From the NCBI RefSeq assembly GCF_030814835.1, contig NZ_JAUSVS010000010.1, positions 88,408 through 152,407 on the forward strand: a stretch of 64,000 bases of DNA. Direction: 5' to 3'. A model generated the notes under the pieces. The model did not search any database and was not told the DNA's origin. It saw only the letters and a list, made by a program, of their open reading frames with translations. Positions within the stretch are counted from its first letter, which is position 1. Each line of letters begins with the position of its first letter. Positions 1 through 8,692 of the stretch are shown here, in pieces. Position numbers and translations under genes: made by a program. Origin of the DNA: Caulobacter ginsengisoli (lineage in GTDB: Bacteria; Pseudomonadota; Alphaproteobacteria; Caulobacterales; Caulobacteraceae).

Positions 1-2
1 TT

Positions 3-215
3 GAGGGCGTGCTCGCGCTTCAGATCGTGTTCGGTCTTGCGCCGCGCGAGATGTTCCCCGGCTTCTTCGAGGCGGTCGAGGAGGGCGTGATGCTTCGCGC
101 CAAGCGCCTCTACGAGAGCCTTGAGGACAAAACGGATACCCGTTCGCAGGCCAAGCGCGACCTCTTGGACGAGATGCCCGGCCGCTGGCGGGAGGATAAC
201 GCTGAGGCGCTATGA
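3..215 (+). CDS. C-terminal end of an XRE-type regulator (partial)
   Basis: The gene enters from the left edge, so only about 70 C-terminal residues are visible; the frame is open from base 3. What remains is a charged, helical tail (FGLAPREMFPGF, then EEGVMLRAKRLYESLE). I associate this pattern with the C-terminus of small helix-turn-helix (XRE) proteins found on alphaproteobacterial integrated elements, but the DNA-binding half lies outside the window, so the family call is inference. Its stop codon overlaps the ATG of the RuvC-like gene (ATGA at 212-215), so the two are translationally coupled. Confidence 0.5.
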   Translation, partial: EGVLALQIVFGLAPREMFPGFFEAVEEGVMLRAKRLYESLEDKTDTRSQAKRDLLDEMPGRWREDNAEAL

Positions 216-745
216 AGCCGCGACCTGCGCCGTGCCTGGTGCTCGCCGTCTATCCGACCGCCCGCGGCTTCGGCTGGGCCTGCTTCGACGGCCCGTTCAC
301 GCTCTTCGAGTCCGGCTTGCACTCGGTCAGCAAGGACAAGAACGCCGCGTGCCTGCGCAAGATCGAGGGTCTGCTGGAGCGCCTCAAGCCGGAGACCCTC
401 GTCCTTGAGGCGTTCGACAAAGGCAGTTCGCTTCGCTCCGGCCGCATCCGGCGGCTCAGCCTGTCAATCGTGACCCTCGCCGCCGACCAGGGCCTGGAGC
501 TAGCAGTCTTCACGAAAGCGGACGTGCAGGCGGCGTTCGCCGGCGTGGGTGCGCGGACCCGGCATGAGATCGCGCTCGCTATCGGCCGCCACCTGCCGGG
601 GCTCGCATACCGGACGCCCAAGGACCGCAAGAACGGCGACAGTGAGGACAAGCGGTTGTCGATCTTCAACGCGGCCGCCCTCGTCCTCACGCACTACCAC
701 TTCGGCTCGCTCGGGCTGCTTGAGGCGCTGCGGGACGCCGCATAG
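212..745 (+). CDS. RuvC/RNase H-fold protein of an integrated element
   Basis: 177 aa. The order of segments resembles a RuvC-type Holliday junction nuclease: an N-terminal strand and turn (LAVYPTARGFGWACFDG), a second strand ending in an acidic residue (TLVLEAF), a basic helical middle (RSGRIRRLSLS), and a C-terminal acidic cluster before a helix (SEDKRLSIFNAAALVLTH). The first catalytic Asp of classical RuvC is replaced here by Tyr-Pro, so nuclease activity is uncertain. It overlaps the preceding regulator by 4 bp and lies about 1 kb from a serine recombinase. A role in processing or regulating the mobile element is inferred; no function is established from the sequence alone. Confidence 0.6.
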   Translation: MKPRPAPCLVLAVYPTARGFGWACFDGPFTLFESGLHSVSKDKNAACLRKIEGLLERLKPETLVLEAFDKGSSLRSGRIRRLSLSIVTLAADQGLELAVFTKADVQAAFAGVGARTRHEIALAIGRHLPGLAYRTPKDRKNGDSEDKRLSIFNAAALVLTHYHFGSLGLLEALRDAA

Positions 746-770
746 CCCAGCTGTTCGTTCCTGTTCTTTC

Positions 771-800
771 GCACGCCGCAGCCGCAAAGCTGCGGCGTGC
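771..800. terminator. Bidirectional hairpin terminator between convergent genes
   Basis: A perfect 12-bp stem (GCACGCCGCAGC paired with its complement) with a 6-base loop fills the gap between the RuvC-like gene and the convergent membrane-protein gene, ending one base before the latter's stop codon. A pyrimidine-rich stretch lies at 760-770. It could act in both directions. Confidence 0.7.
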
Positions 801-1475
801 TCATGCCAACTCCTGAGGCGCTTGATGCTCTGCCCGCTCCGCCGCGCGCCCGACAAAAGCATGAAGGTCTTCATAGGCGTCAGGGTAGAGGTGACTGAGA
901 TTCAGGGCAGTTCGCACCAGCGCCCAGTCTAGCGAATGGGGCGGCGTCTGGGCTTCGCGCCGCGCGTAATCGAACATGCTTGACGCATAGGCGTGAATTT
1001 CGGCCGCGTTCAGCAAATAGGAGTGCAGGTTGGGTACACCCAACCGCCGCCCCTCTGCAGGCAACCTTCCCATTCGCGCGCTCATGACCTGCATTCGAGA
1101 GATCATGTCAGTGATCACACCTGCGAACTCATCATCATCGGTCGCCTCGATCACGGGCTCGAAAACGAGGACAGCCTGTTCTGGCAATACGGGTCTGGGC
1201 AATGACGCAAGAGCGTTCATCGCTGTGCGAGGTCCGCCTGTCGCATCGAGATATTGCTTGAGCAGCGCGATGCATTCCTCAGCGTAGTGGACGATGTCGC
1301 TGAGGGCGAGATGAAGTCGCGACCGCGCCGCTGCGAGTCGACGTTTTCTTCGTGTCTCCTCCATTTCCGCTGTTTGGGCGATTTGCCGGCGCAGATAGTG
1401 AATGCTGGCCACAGCGGCTACGACAGCAGCTATCCCTGCAACAAGGGTCTGCCAATGGTCGAGCCAATCGATCAT
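801..1475 (-). CDS. Membrane-anchored protein of unknown function
   Basis: 224 aa if started at the ATG at 1475. That start places one hydrophobic helix (about residues 10-30, WQTLVAGIAAVVAAVASIHY) at the very N-terminus, followed by a basic stretch and a helical, probably coiled-coil cytoplasmic body. An upstream in-frame start at 1541 would add 22 residues with no evident signal. I recognise no catalytic motif. It converges on the RuvC-like gene and is divergent from the serine recombinase, so it is probably cargo of the same integrated element. One-helix proteins of this shape are common on alphaproteobacterial islands; no function can be assigned. Confidence 0.55.
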   Translation of the reverse strand: MIDWLDHWQTLVAGIAAVVAAVASIHYLRRQIAQTAEMEETRRKRRLAAARSRLHLALSDIVHYAEECIALLKQYLDATGGPRTAMNALASLPRPVLPEQAVLVFEPVIEATDDDEFAGVITDMISRMQVMSARMGRLPAEGRRLGVPNLHSYLLNAAEIHAYASSMFDYARREAQTPPHSLDWALVRTALNLSHLYPDAYEDLHAFVGRAAERAEHQAPQELA

Positions 1476-1717
1476 GCAGGTAAGGTTGGTGCAAAGTTCC
1501 CATGCGCCCTGGGCCGGTGAGCAACCTGCCATGTCGTTCATTCCAAAAATCTTTGGCGGCAGGAGCGCCTATTCCGCTATTTGGATGCTACCAGCGCCGA
1601 ACCGTCACCGATAGGACGGCAGTAATTGAAGGCATTGCCCTCGATTCAAGAAACAGGTTTGGGATTCAACTTCCGTTGCGCTCAGTGTATTCTCTTTGTT
1701 CTCAAAGGGAGAGCGTC

Positions 1718-3232
1718 ATGGCAAGCCCCGCCAGCCAGGACATCAAGTCCATCGGCATCTGGATCAGGGTCTCGACCGAGGACCAGGTGCGCGGCGAAAG
1801 CCCCGAGCACCACGAGCAGCGCGCCCGCGCATATGCCGAACTCAAGGGCTGGCACGTCGCTGAGGTCTACCGGCTCGATGCAGTCTCCGGAAAGTCCGTG
1901 ATGGCCCATCCGATTGCAAAGCGGATGCTCACCGACATCCGCACCGGGGCCATAACCGGCCTGGTGTTCTCCAAGCTCGCGCGTCTGGCCCGCAACACCA
2001 AGGAGTTGCTCGAATTCGCCGAGGTCTTCCGGGCTTGCAACGCCGACATGATCTCCCTGGCCGAGAGCATCGACACCTCCACCCCAGCAGGCCGGCTCTT
2101 CTTCACGATGATTGCGGCCATGGCGCAGTGGGAGCGGGAGGAGATCGCCGACCGGGTCAAAGCCTCCATCCCGATCCGCGCCAAGCTCGGCAAGCCCATC
2201 GGCGGTGCGGCTCCATACGGCTACCGCTGGCGCGACAAGAAGCTTGAGGTCGATACCGAGGCCGCGCCCGTGCGCGTCCTCGCCTACGAACTTTTCGCGG
2301 AGCACCAGCGCAAAAAGACCGTCGCCCGCATCTTGAACGAGCGGGGATACCGGACTCGAAACGGCGCTTCATTCTCGGACGGCGCAGTCGGCCGCATGAT
2401 CGAAGACCCCACCGCCAAGGGCCTCTACCGCGCCAACTACACGACCGTGGGCGAGAGCGGGGCGGGCTGGCAACTGAAGCCCGAGGACGAGTGGATTTGG
2501 ACGCCGGTCGAGCCCATCGTGTCAGAGGAGTTGTGGGAGCGCTGCAACGGCCTCCTGGCCGCCCGGGCAACGGGTCGGCGGCCCGCGAAGAAAACCAGCT
2601 ACCTCTTCGCGGGGTTTGCGGTCTGCGAGTGCGGCGCGAAGATGTATGTCCCCGCCCGGCGTGGCAAATACGTCTGCGCCGCCTGCCTCAACAAGATCCC
2701 TGTGGACGATCTCGAAACCCTGTATCGGAGCGAACTCGCCGATTTCCTCCTCTCACCGGAGGAAATGAGCGCGCATCACGCCGCCGCAAACGAAATGTTG
2801 CGCGAGAAAGAACTCCTGATCGACGCCGCCGAAAGCGAACTCAAGAAGATCGTCGGCAGCGAGAACGAACTCTTCGATCTGTATCACGCTGGCGCGCTCA
2901 ACAAGGTCGACTTCGGGCGTCGGCACAAGCCGCTGTCCGAGCGGCGCGCTCAGATCGAGGACGAGCTGCCGCGCCTCGAAGCTGAGCGGGACGTGCTCAA
3001 GATCGGCATGCTGTCTCGTGATGAGGTCTTGGAGGATGCCAAAGACCTCTCAGACAAATGGCCTGATCTTCCCTGGGAACACCGACGTCAAATCGTCGAG
3101 ACGATCACCGACCGCATCGTGATCGGAAAGGAGGGCGTGGAGATCATCCTCCTGCAGGTCCCTTTCGGAAATGACGACGAATTGGCTACAAAACCTCTGG
3201 GTCCCCGCTTTCGCGGGGATGAGCGGTATTAA
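1718..3232 (+). CDS. Large serine recombinase (site-specific integrase)
   Basis: 504 aa. The N-terminal resolvase domain carries the catalytic serine in IRVSTEDQ (Ser19, with Arg17), the LARNTKELLEF helix and a long E-helix (about 110-140). A 'recombinase' domain follows (about 160-270), then a zinc ribbon (CECGAKM then CAAC, about 300-325), then a coiled coil (about 340-410). This is the order of phage-type large serine integrases. The ATG at 1718 has a GGGAGA ribosome site 3-8 bases upstream; earlier in-frame codons lack one. The last residues (LGPRFRGDERY) are translated from a dispersed palindrome at 3197-3226, so the natural C-terminus has probably been altered by insertion next to that repeat. 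Confidence 0.93.
   Translation: MASPASQDIKSIGIWIRVSTEDQVRGESPEHHEQRARAYAELKGWHVAEVYRLDAVSGKSVMAHPIAKRMLTDIRTGAITGLVFSKLARLARNTKELLEFAEVFRACNADMISLAESIDTSTPAGRLFFTMIAAMAQWEREEIADRVKASIPIRAKLGKPIGGAAPYGYRWRDKKLEVDTEAAPVRVLAYELFAEHQRKKTVARILNERGYRTRNGASFSDGAVGRMIEDPTAKGLYRANYTTVGESGAGWQLKPEDEWIWTPVEPIVSEELWERCNGLLAARATGRRPAKKTSYLFAGFAVCECGAKMYVPARRGKYVCAACLNKIPVDDLETLYRSELADFLLSPEEMSAHHAAANEMLREKELLIDAAESELKKIVGSENELFDLYHAGALNKVDFGRRHKPLSERRAQIEDELPRLEAERDVLKIGMLSRDEVLEDAKDLSDKWPDLPWEHRRQIVETITDRIVIGKEGVEIILLQVPFGNDDELATKPLGPRFRGDERY
3197..3226. repeat. Dispersed palindromic repeat A (REP-like), copy 1
   Basis: A 30-bp unit with core TCCCCGCTTTCGCGGGGA, flanked by CTGGG and TGAGCGG. Identical 30-bp copies lie at 57519-57548 (inverted) and 57613-57642. 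This copy overlaps the 3' end of the serine recombinase gene and marks the likely junction between integrated element and core chromosome. Confidence 0.85.
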
Positions 3233-3337
3233 GGACGAGCGCCAGACCCCGATTGCCCCCTGTCATTGTCCGGATCACTATCTGTCGGGGTCGGATCGGC
3301 AAGCGCATGGTCGCCGCCGTTCCAACGGAGTCCTCCC

Positions 3338-3610
3338 ATGAAAAAGTATCTGATCGAACGCGAGATCCCTGGCGTCGGCGCCTTTACCCCCGACCAGCTG
3401 GCCGAGGCCGCCAAGGTTTCCAACGCCGCCCTGGCCCAGCTGGGCCCCAAGGTGCAGTGGCTGGAATCCCACGTCACCCCGGACAAGACCTTCTGCGTCT
3501 ACCTGGCCGAGGACGAGGCGCTGATCCACGAGCATTCCCGCCTGAGCGGCTTTCCGGCCAACAAGGTCACCGAGATCGGCGGGGTGATCAGCCCCGCGAC
3601 CGCCGGCTGA
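3338..3610 (+). CDS. DUF4242 (SCO4226-like, putative nickel-binding) protein
   Basis: 90 aa, small ferredoxin-like fold. It starts KKYLIEREIPGVG and contains the family stretch KVQWLESHVTPDKTFCVYLAED, with the later H-E-H and FPANKV segments. Members of DUF4242 are cytoplasmic and one Streptomyces member binds nickel; the biological role is not known. The ATG at 3338 has the weak upstream signal TCCTCCC. The GlxA-type regulator begins 4 bp after its stop, so the two are probably one transcription unit and the regulator may respond to the same stress or metabolite. Confidence 0.7.
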   Translation: MKKYLIEREIPGVGAFTPDQLAEAAKVSNAALAQLGPKVQWLESHVTPDKTFCVYLAEDEALIHEHSRLSGFPANKVTEIGGVISPATAG

Positions 3611-3614
3611 TCAA

Positions 3615-4622
3615 ATGGGGGGTGTGCTCGATGTCACCGTGGTGCTGCTGGACGGCGGCCTGCCGTCCACGGCCATCATGCCGGTGGAGATCTTCAGCGC
3701 CGCCGGCGCGCTGTGGCACGAGCTGCATGACCAGGCGCCCCGGCCCGCCTTCCGGGTGACCACCGTGTCGCTGGACGGCGGGCCCCTGGTCACCCCCCAC
3801 GGTTTCTCCATCACGCCCCAGGCGGCGATCGGCGACGTCGAGCGCACCGACATCATCGTCGTCCCGACCTCGGGCCTCGACTGCGACAGCAGGCTGAAGG
3901 AGCACGCCGCCCTGCTGCCCTGGCTGGCTCGCCACTACGAGCGCGGGGCCTTCGTGGCCGGGGTCTGCATGGGCTCGGTCTATCTGGCCGAGGCGGGCCT
4001 GCTGGAAGATCGCATGGCGACCACCCACTGGGCGGTAGCCGAGCGGATGGCGGCGCGGTTCCCGGGCGTGCGCTGGCGTCCTGACCTGTTCGTCACCGAG
4101 GACAGCCGCACCTTCTGCAGCGGCGGTCTCTACGCCTCCATCGACCTGTCGCTCTATCTGGTCGAAAAGCTGTGCGGCCATGAGGTGGCGGTGCAGACCG
4201 CCAAGGCCCTGCTGCTGCCCATGCCCCGCACCTTCCAGACGGGATACGCCGTGCTGCCGGTCTCCAAACCGCATGACGACGACCGCATCCGGGCGGTGGA
4301 GGCGCATCTGGCGGCCCACTATCCGACCGATCTGTCGGTCCAGGCCCTGGCCTCCCATGCCGGCCTGACCGAACGCACCTTCGCCCGCCGCTTTAAGGCC
4401 GCCACCGGCCGCCAGCCCGCCGCCTACCTCCAGGCCCTGCGCATCGAGGCGGCCAAGGCCATGCTGGAGCGGGGCGAGGGCGCCATCCAGTCGATCAGCT
4501 CGGCGGTCGGCTATGACGACATCGCCTTCTTCCGCGCGCTGTTCAAACGCCAGACCCGGATGACCCCCACCGAATACCGCGCCCATTTCGCGCCGATGAG
4601 CGTGCGGGGGCAGGGGGCCTAG
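3615..4622 (+). CDS. GlxA-type transcriptional regulator (DJ-1/PfpI + AraC)
   Basis: 335 aa. Residues 1 to about 190 form a DJ-1/PfpI-like class I amidotransferase domain with a cysteine at the nucleophile elbow (AGVCMGSVYLAEAG, Cys118) and THW downstream. Residues about 225-330 form an AraC/XylS double helix-turn-helix (LSVQALASHAGLTERTFARRFK, then SISSAVGYDDIAFFRALFKR). Proteins of this architecture regulate metabolism of amines and other small molecules; the ligand cannot be read from the sequence. It follows the DUF4242 gene with a 4-bp gap. Its TAG stop lies within the terminal inverted repeat of the intergenic element beginning at 4619. Confidence 0.88.
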   Translation: MGGVLDVTVVLLDGGLPSTAIMPVEIFSAAGALWHELHDQAPRPAFRVTTVSLDGGPLVTPHGFSITPQAAIGDVERTDIIVVPTSGLDCDSRLKEHAALLPWLARHYERGAFVAGVCMGSVYLAEAGLLEDRMATTHWAVAERMAARFPGVRWRPDLFVTEDSRTFCSGGLYASIDLSLYLVEKLCGHEVAVQTAKALLLPMPRTFQTGYAVLPVSKPHDDDRIRAVEAHLAAHYPTDLSVQALASHAGLTERTFARRFKAATGRQPAAYLQALRIEAAKAMLERGEGAIQSISSAVGYDDIAFFRALFKRQTRMTPTEYRAHFAPMSVRGQGA

Positions 4623-5000
4623 GGCCGATCGACATTCGAAGAGCCGGTCCGGTCTCGGCCGCCAACGCCGCGGGCGGCATGGATGTCGGTTTTTGGGGTC
4701 GCTTCGCGACAGGAAGAGAAGGCAGGGAAGAAGCGTGAGCGACGGCGCTGTCCCGAGGTCAGTCGTCGTTGATCCGCTGATATCCATCGAGGCGCGAAGC
4801 GCCTCAACAAGACCCCGCCAGCAGTGGATACACGGCGCGTCGGCCACCGCCACGGCCGCTTCCTCTTCTCTTCTGCCTTCTCTTCCTGTCGCGAAGCGAC
4901 CCGAAAACCCACGCCTCCGCGAGACGCCGAGATTCGGGTGAAGCCGCTAGAGGCGGCCCCATTTCCGATCACAGACCCTGAATGTCGATTGGCCCTAGGC
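4619..5000. repeat. Long imperfect inverted-repeat element, copy 1 (MITE-like?)
   Basis: The 372-bp gap between two convergent genes is a near-complete inverted repeat. The ends are CTAGGGCCGATCGACATTC and, in reverse, CTAGGGCCAATCGACATTC. Inner arms around 4696-4733 and 4865-4910 also match, sharing GTCGCTTCGCGACAGGAAGA. Both flanking genes use a TAG stop located in the outermost bases. The same ends occur at 10458 and 10683, which suggests a mobile or formerly mobile non-coding element. I see no gene inside. Confidence 0.7.
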
Positions 5001-7226
5001 CGACAGGCTTTCCGCGGCCTGTTCCGTCAGGCGGGCGATCTCGGCCAGCAGCTGGGCCGGCGAGAAGGGCTTGGGGGCCATGCCGTTCATGCCGGCCGCC
5101 AGATAGGCCTGCTGCTGGTGGCGCATGACGTCGGCGGTCAGGGCCAGGATGGGCGTGGCGGCGGCCGGCCCGCCCAGGCCGCGGATGCGCCGCGTGGCCT
5201 CCAGCCCGTCCATCCCGGGCATGTTGATATCCATCAGCACCAGGTCGAAGCCGCCGGTCCGGACCGCCTCGATGGCCGCCGGTCCGCTGTCGACCGCGTC
5301 GGCCTGGCCTCCCAGGGCTTCGATCGTCCGGACGCCCACCAGGCGGTTGACCCGGTTGTCGTCGACCACCAGAACCTTCAGCCCGGCCAGGGGTGTCGAC
5401 CCGGCCTCGTCGGCCGTTGCCTGGGCGGGCGCCGTCGCGCTCGGCGCGGCGACCTCGAACCAGAAGGTCGAGCCGTGGCCCTCGCGGCTGGCATAGTCCA
5501 GGTCGCCGCCCATTATCCGGGCCAGCTGCCGGCTGATGGCCAGCCCCAGGCCGGTGCCGCCGAACCGGCGCGCCGAACCCGTCTCGGCCTGTTCGAACCG
5601 GCCGAACAGCCGCGCCCGCGCCGCCTCGGGCACGCCCACGCCGCTGTCCTCGACCTCGAACCGCAACCGTCGCGGACCCTCCCCGGCCGGAACCGAGACC
5701 CGCACCACCACCCCGCCGGTCTCGGTGAACTTCACCGCATTGCCGACGATGTTGAACAGGCACTGCTTGAGCCGCACCGGATCGATCTGGGCCCAGCCCA
5801 GGGCCTCGGCGATTTCGGCGCGCAGGGTCAGGCCCTTGCTTTCCGCCTGCGGGCCCAGCAGCCGGATCACGCTCTCAACCTCGGCGGCGGCGTCGACCGG
5901 GGCGGGGTGCAGGGTCAGCTTGCCCGCCTCGATCTTGCTGAAGTCCAGCACGTCGTTGATCAGCTGCGACAGCATCTGGGTGCAGCCCAGGGCCTCGTCC
6001 AGCAGCTGTCCGGCGTCTGTCGCGCCGGGGTCGCGCTTGAGCAGGTTGAGCACGCCGACGATGCCGTTCATCGGGGTGCGGATTTCGTGGCTGACCGAGG
6101 CCAGGAAGTCGGACTTGGCCGCCGTGGCCTCCTCGGCCGCCCGCCGGGCCTCGGCCACCGCGATCTCCTGGCGCTTGGCCTCGTCGATGTCGACGATCAG
6201 GCCCACCCCGCGCCGGGGCGTGCCGTCCGGCCGCCATTCCACTTCCAGGCACAGCCTGACCCAACGCCCGCCACCATCGGCGTCGACCAGTCGCGCATCG
6301 ACCGGATCGGCCGTCGCCCCGTCGGCGGGGCGGACGGTCAGGGTCAGGACGGCGGCCCGGTCGTCCGGATGGAACAGGGCCAGGGTGTCGGTGTCGACCA
6401 TCGCGGCCGCCGCCTCCCCGACCAGGGCGATGCATTCCGGCGACAGCCAGAAGCGCTGGCTCTTGAAGTCGTATTCGAACACCCCGGCGCGCGAGGCCTT
6501 GAGCGCCAGGTCCAGCCGCTGGGCGTTGGCGTTGGCCAGGTCGCGGGCCTTGGCCAGCGAGGTGATGCTCTGGCTGACCCCGTGCATCTCGTAGCGGCCC
6601 GAGGCCAGCTGGGCGCCGGAGCGATAGAGGACCCGCAGATGGGTCCAGCCGCCGTCGGCCGACAGATAGCGCATCTCGGCCTCGGCGGTCCCGCCCTCGC
6701 GGGTGATCCGCTCGCGGATGGCCTGGTCGATGGCCCGGTCGTCGCGGTGTTGCAGCAGCTGCAGGGCCGCCAGCGGCACCGGCCGGCCGATGTCGCCATG
6801 GCCCAGCGAAAGCTCGGTCGAGAAATAATAGGTTTCCAGGTCCGGGTCGTAGCGCCAGACGCCGATCTCGGCGTCGTGCATCAGCCGCACCCGCACGTCC
6901 TCGGCCACCCGGCTCCGCTCGGCCGCCTCGCGGGCGGCGGTGACGTCGCTGAGGATGGCCAGGGCCCCGCTCTCGCGCCCGTGCAGCGACAGGCGGAAGG
7001 CCCGCCGCAGGCCCTCGCTCTCCAGACAGAAGACCTTGCCGAATTCGCCGTCCTCGATGGCCGCGCCGACCCTGTCCAGGGCCTGGCGCAGCCGCTCGCC
7101 GAGGCAAGCCTCGCCCAGCAGGGCGCGGAAGGCCGGGTTGGCCTCCAGCACGACGTGGCGGGCGTCGAGCATGGCCATGGCGATCGGCAAGTCATCCAGG
7201 GTCAGGGACGTGGACGTTTTCGGCAT
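4995..7226 (-). CDS. Hybrid sensor histidine kinase with PAS domains and receiver
   Basis: About 743-757 aa. Numbering from the upstream start at 7268, three PAS-like segments come first (about 27-115, 125-240 and 250-365), then HisKA with the phospho-acceptor in FLASVSHEIRTPMNGI. The HATPase follows with N-box VGNAVKF and G-boxes DSGVGVP and GGTGLGLAISRQL, and last a receiver domain (LVVDDNRVNRL, phospho-Asp in LMDINMPGMDG). No transmembrane helix is visible, so it probably senses cytoplasmic signals through PAS. The start is ambiguous: ATG at 7226 gives MPKTSTSLTL, ATG at 7268 adds 14 residues; neither has a strong ribosome site. No response-regulator gene is adjacent, so output probably goes through a separate phosphotransfer protein, as in many Caulobacter hybrid kinases. 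Confidence 0.92.
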   Translation of the reverse strand: MPKTSTSLTLDDLPIAMAMLDARHVVLEANPAFRALLGEACLGERLRQALDRVGAAIEDGEFGKVFCLESEGLRRAFRLSLHGRESGALAILSDVTAAREAAERSRVAEDVRVRLMHDAEIGVWRYDPDLETYYFSTELSLGHGDIGRPVPLAALQLLQHRDDRAIDQAIRERITREGGTAEAEMRYLSADGGWTHLRVLYRSGAQLASGRYEMHGVSQSITSLAKARDLANANAQRLDLALKASRAGVFEYDFKSQRFWLSPECIALVGEAAAAMVDTDTLALFHPDDRAAVLTLTVRPADGATADPVDARLVDADGGGRWVRLCLEVEWRPDGTPRRGVGLIVDIDEAKRQEIAVAEARRAAEEATAAKSDFLASVSHEIRTPMNGIVGVLNLLKRDPGATDAGQLLDEALGCTQMLSQLINDVLDFSKIEAGKLTLHPAPVDAAAEVESVIRLLGPQAESKGLTLRAEIAEALGWAQIDPVRLKQCLFNIVGNAVKFTETGGVVVRVSVPAGEGPRRLRFEVEDSGVGVPEAARARLFGRFEQAETGSARRFGGTGLGLAISRQLARIMGGDLDYASREGHGSTFWFEVAAPSATAPAQATADEAGSTPLAGLKVLVVDDNRVNRLVGVRTIEALGGQADAVDSGPAAIEAVRTGGFDLVLMDINMPGMDGLEATRRIRGLGGPAAATPILALTADVMRHQQQAYLAAGMNGMAPKPFSPAQLLAEIARLTEQAAESLSA

Positions 7227-7470
7227 CGGCTGGCGCTGGCGGTTCCGCTCGTCTGCGAGGTGGCCCATTCTGCCGGCGCGCGCTTAAGGAAGACTGTAGC
7301 GACCAGCGGCAAAAGGTCGCGACATCTGGACGGTTACTTGGCCCGCCTGGCGGGAAATCGCCGGCGCCCGCTGTCCGGACACGATGGCCGCCCCGTCCCG
7401 ACAGGCCTTCGATTGCGGTGCGGCCTGGCCGCCGCGAGCCTGGGGCCTCCCATCGCCGCAAGGACCGACC

Positions 7471-8256
7471 ATGACCGACGACGCCGCCCAGGGTCTCGAG
7501 ACCAAGCCTTCCGAGGCGACCGCGAAGACCGCCACCGCCGAGCTGATCGACCTCGCCAAGACCGTGGGGATCGCCCTGCTGATCGCCCTGGTGGTGCGGG
7601 TGATCCTGTTCCAGCCCTACACCATCCCCTCGGAGTCGATGGAGCCGGGCCTGTTGAAGGGCGACTACATCGTCATCACCAAGTTCGACTACGGCTGGAG
7701 CCGGTTCTCGATCCCGTTCGGCCCGCCGCTGCCCAAGGGCCGGCTGTTCGGGCGCGATCCCAGGCGTGGCGACGTGGCGGTGTTCCAGCTGCCGCGCGAC
7801 ACGTCCGTCGCCTACATCAAGCGGATCATCGGCCTGCCCGGCGACCGGGTGCAGGTTCGCAACGGCGTGGTCTTCGTCAACGGCAAGGCCATTCCCCGCG
7901 TCCAGGCCGGCCCGACCCAGGATCCCGGCATGATCGGCCTGACCGTCATGCGCGAGCGCGAGACCAAGGCCGACGGCAAGAGCTACATGACCTTCGACCA
8001 GGGCCCCGGCCATCCGGGCGACGACACCGGGGTCTATGTCGTGCCGGCCGGGATGTATTTCGCCATGGGCGACAACCGCGACAACTCGCTGGACAGCCGC
8101 TGGCCGTCATCGGTCGGCGTCGGCTTCATCCCCGCCGAGAACCTGGCCGGCAAGGCGCGGATCGTCATGGTCTCGTGGAACGACGGGGCGTCGATCTTCA
8201 AGCCCTGGACCTGGCTGGACCTGCGCTGGAACCGGCTGCTGAAGGGGGTGGGCTAG
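7471..8256 (+). CDS. lepB: Signal peptidase I
   Basis: 261 aa. Membrane serine protease that removes signal peptides from exported proteins. An N-terminal hydrophobic helix (about 30-47) is followed by the catalytic Ser in PSESMEPG (Ser56) and the general-base Lys in TSVAYIKRIIGLPGD (Lys117). The C-terminal box MGDNRDNSLDSR is also present. The ATG at 7471 follows AAGGA at good spacing; the longer frame back to 7384 has no signal. It overlaps the convergent EF-hand gene by the four bases CTAG at 8253-8256. The usual rnc/era partners are not next to it. Confidence 0.95.
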   Translation: MTDDAAQGLETKPSEATAKTATAELIDLAKTVGIALLIALVVRVILFQPYTIPSESMEPGLLKGDYIVITKFDYGWSRFSIPFGPPLPKGRLFGRDPRRGDVAVFQLPRDTSVAYIKRIIGLPGDRVQVRNGVVFVNGKAIPRVQAGPTQDPGMIGLTVMRERETKADGKSYMTFDQGPGHPGDDTGVYVVPAGMYFAMGDNRDNSLDSRWPSSVGVGFIPAENLAGKARIVMVSWNDGASIFKPWTWLDLRWNRLLKGVG

Positions 8257-8588
8257 CGCCGTTCGAACTCGGCCCGGCTCAGCACGCCGTCATGGTTGGC
8301 GTCGAGCTTCTCGAAGCTGGCGTTGTGGCTGAGCGCGGGCAGGGCGAGCGAGGGAACCGCCACGCCGACCATCGCCGCGGCGATCACGGCGCCGGCGATC
8401 CAATGGGCTCTGCGGCTCACGGGCCGGCGGCGGGCCGGGGCGTCCAGGTGCTGGTCGATGAAGTCGCGCAGCGCCTCGCTGGCCGTGCGGCCATCGGCCT
8501 GACAGCGGGCCATGAAGGCCTGCTTGGTCGGATAGGGGATACGGATCTCGAGGGATTCGCTCTTCTTCGGGGCGCGGGCGGCAGTCAT
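8253..8588 (-). CDS. RHH-like domain fused to membrane helix and EF-hand
   Basis: 111 aa with three parts. Residues about 8-45 (SLEIRIPYPTKQAFMARC, then RTASEALRDFIDQHL) look like a ribbon-helix-helix DNA-binding fold of antitoxin type. Residues about 60-80 (WIAGAVIAAAMVGVAVPSLAL) form one membrane helix. The C-terminus (KLDANHDGVLSRAEFERR) is a single EF-hand loop with Asp, Asn, Asp and a final Glu at the calcium-ligand positions. If the helix is inserted, the RHH part would face the cytoplasm and the EF-hand the periplasm. Function unknown. ATG at 8588; convergent CTAG overlap with lepB. Confidence 0.7.
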   Translation of the reverse strand: MTAARAPKKSESLEIRIPYPTKQAFMARCQADGRTASEALRDFIDQHLDAPARRRPVSRRAHWIAGAVIAAAMVGVAVPSLALPALSHNASFEKLDANHDGVLSRAEFERR

Positions 8589-8692
8589 GGCAAGACCTTG
8601 GGGTCGGCAATGGGACTTAACTTCGGCAGCCAAACCCAAACCGCCGGCGCGGGACAAGTGAATTCCTGTCCAGACACGCCATTTCGCCGGCC

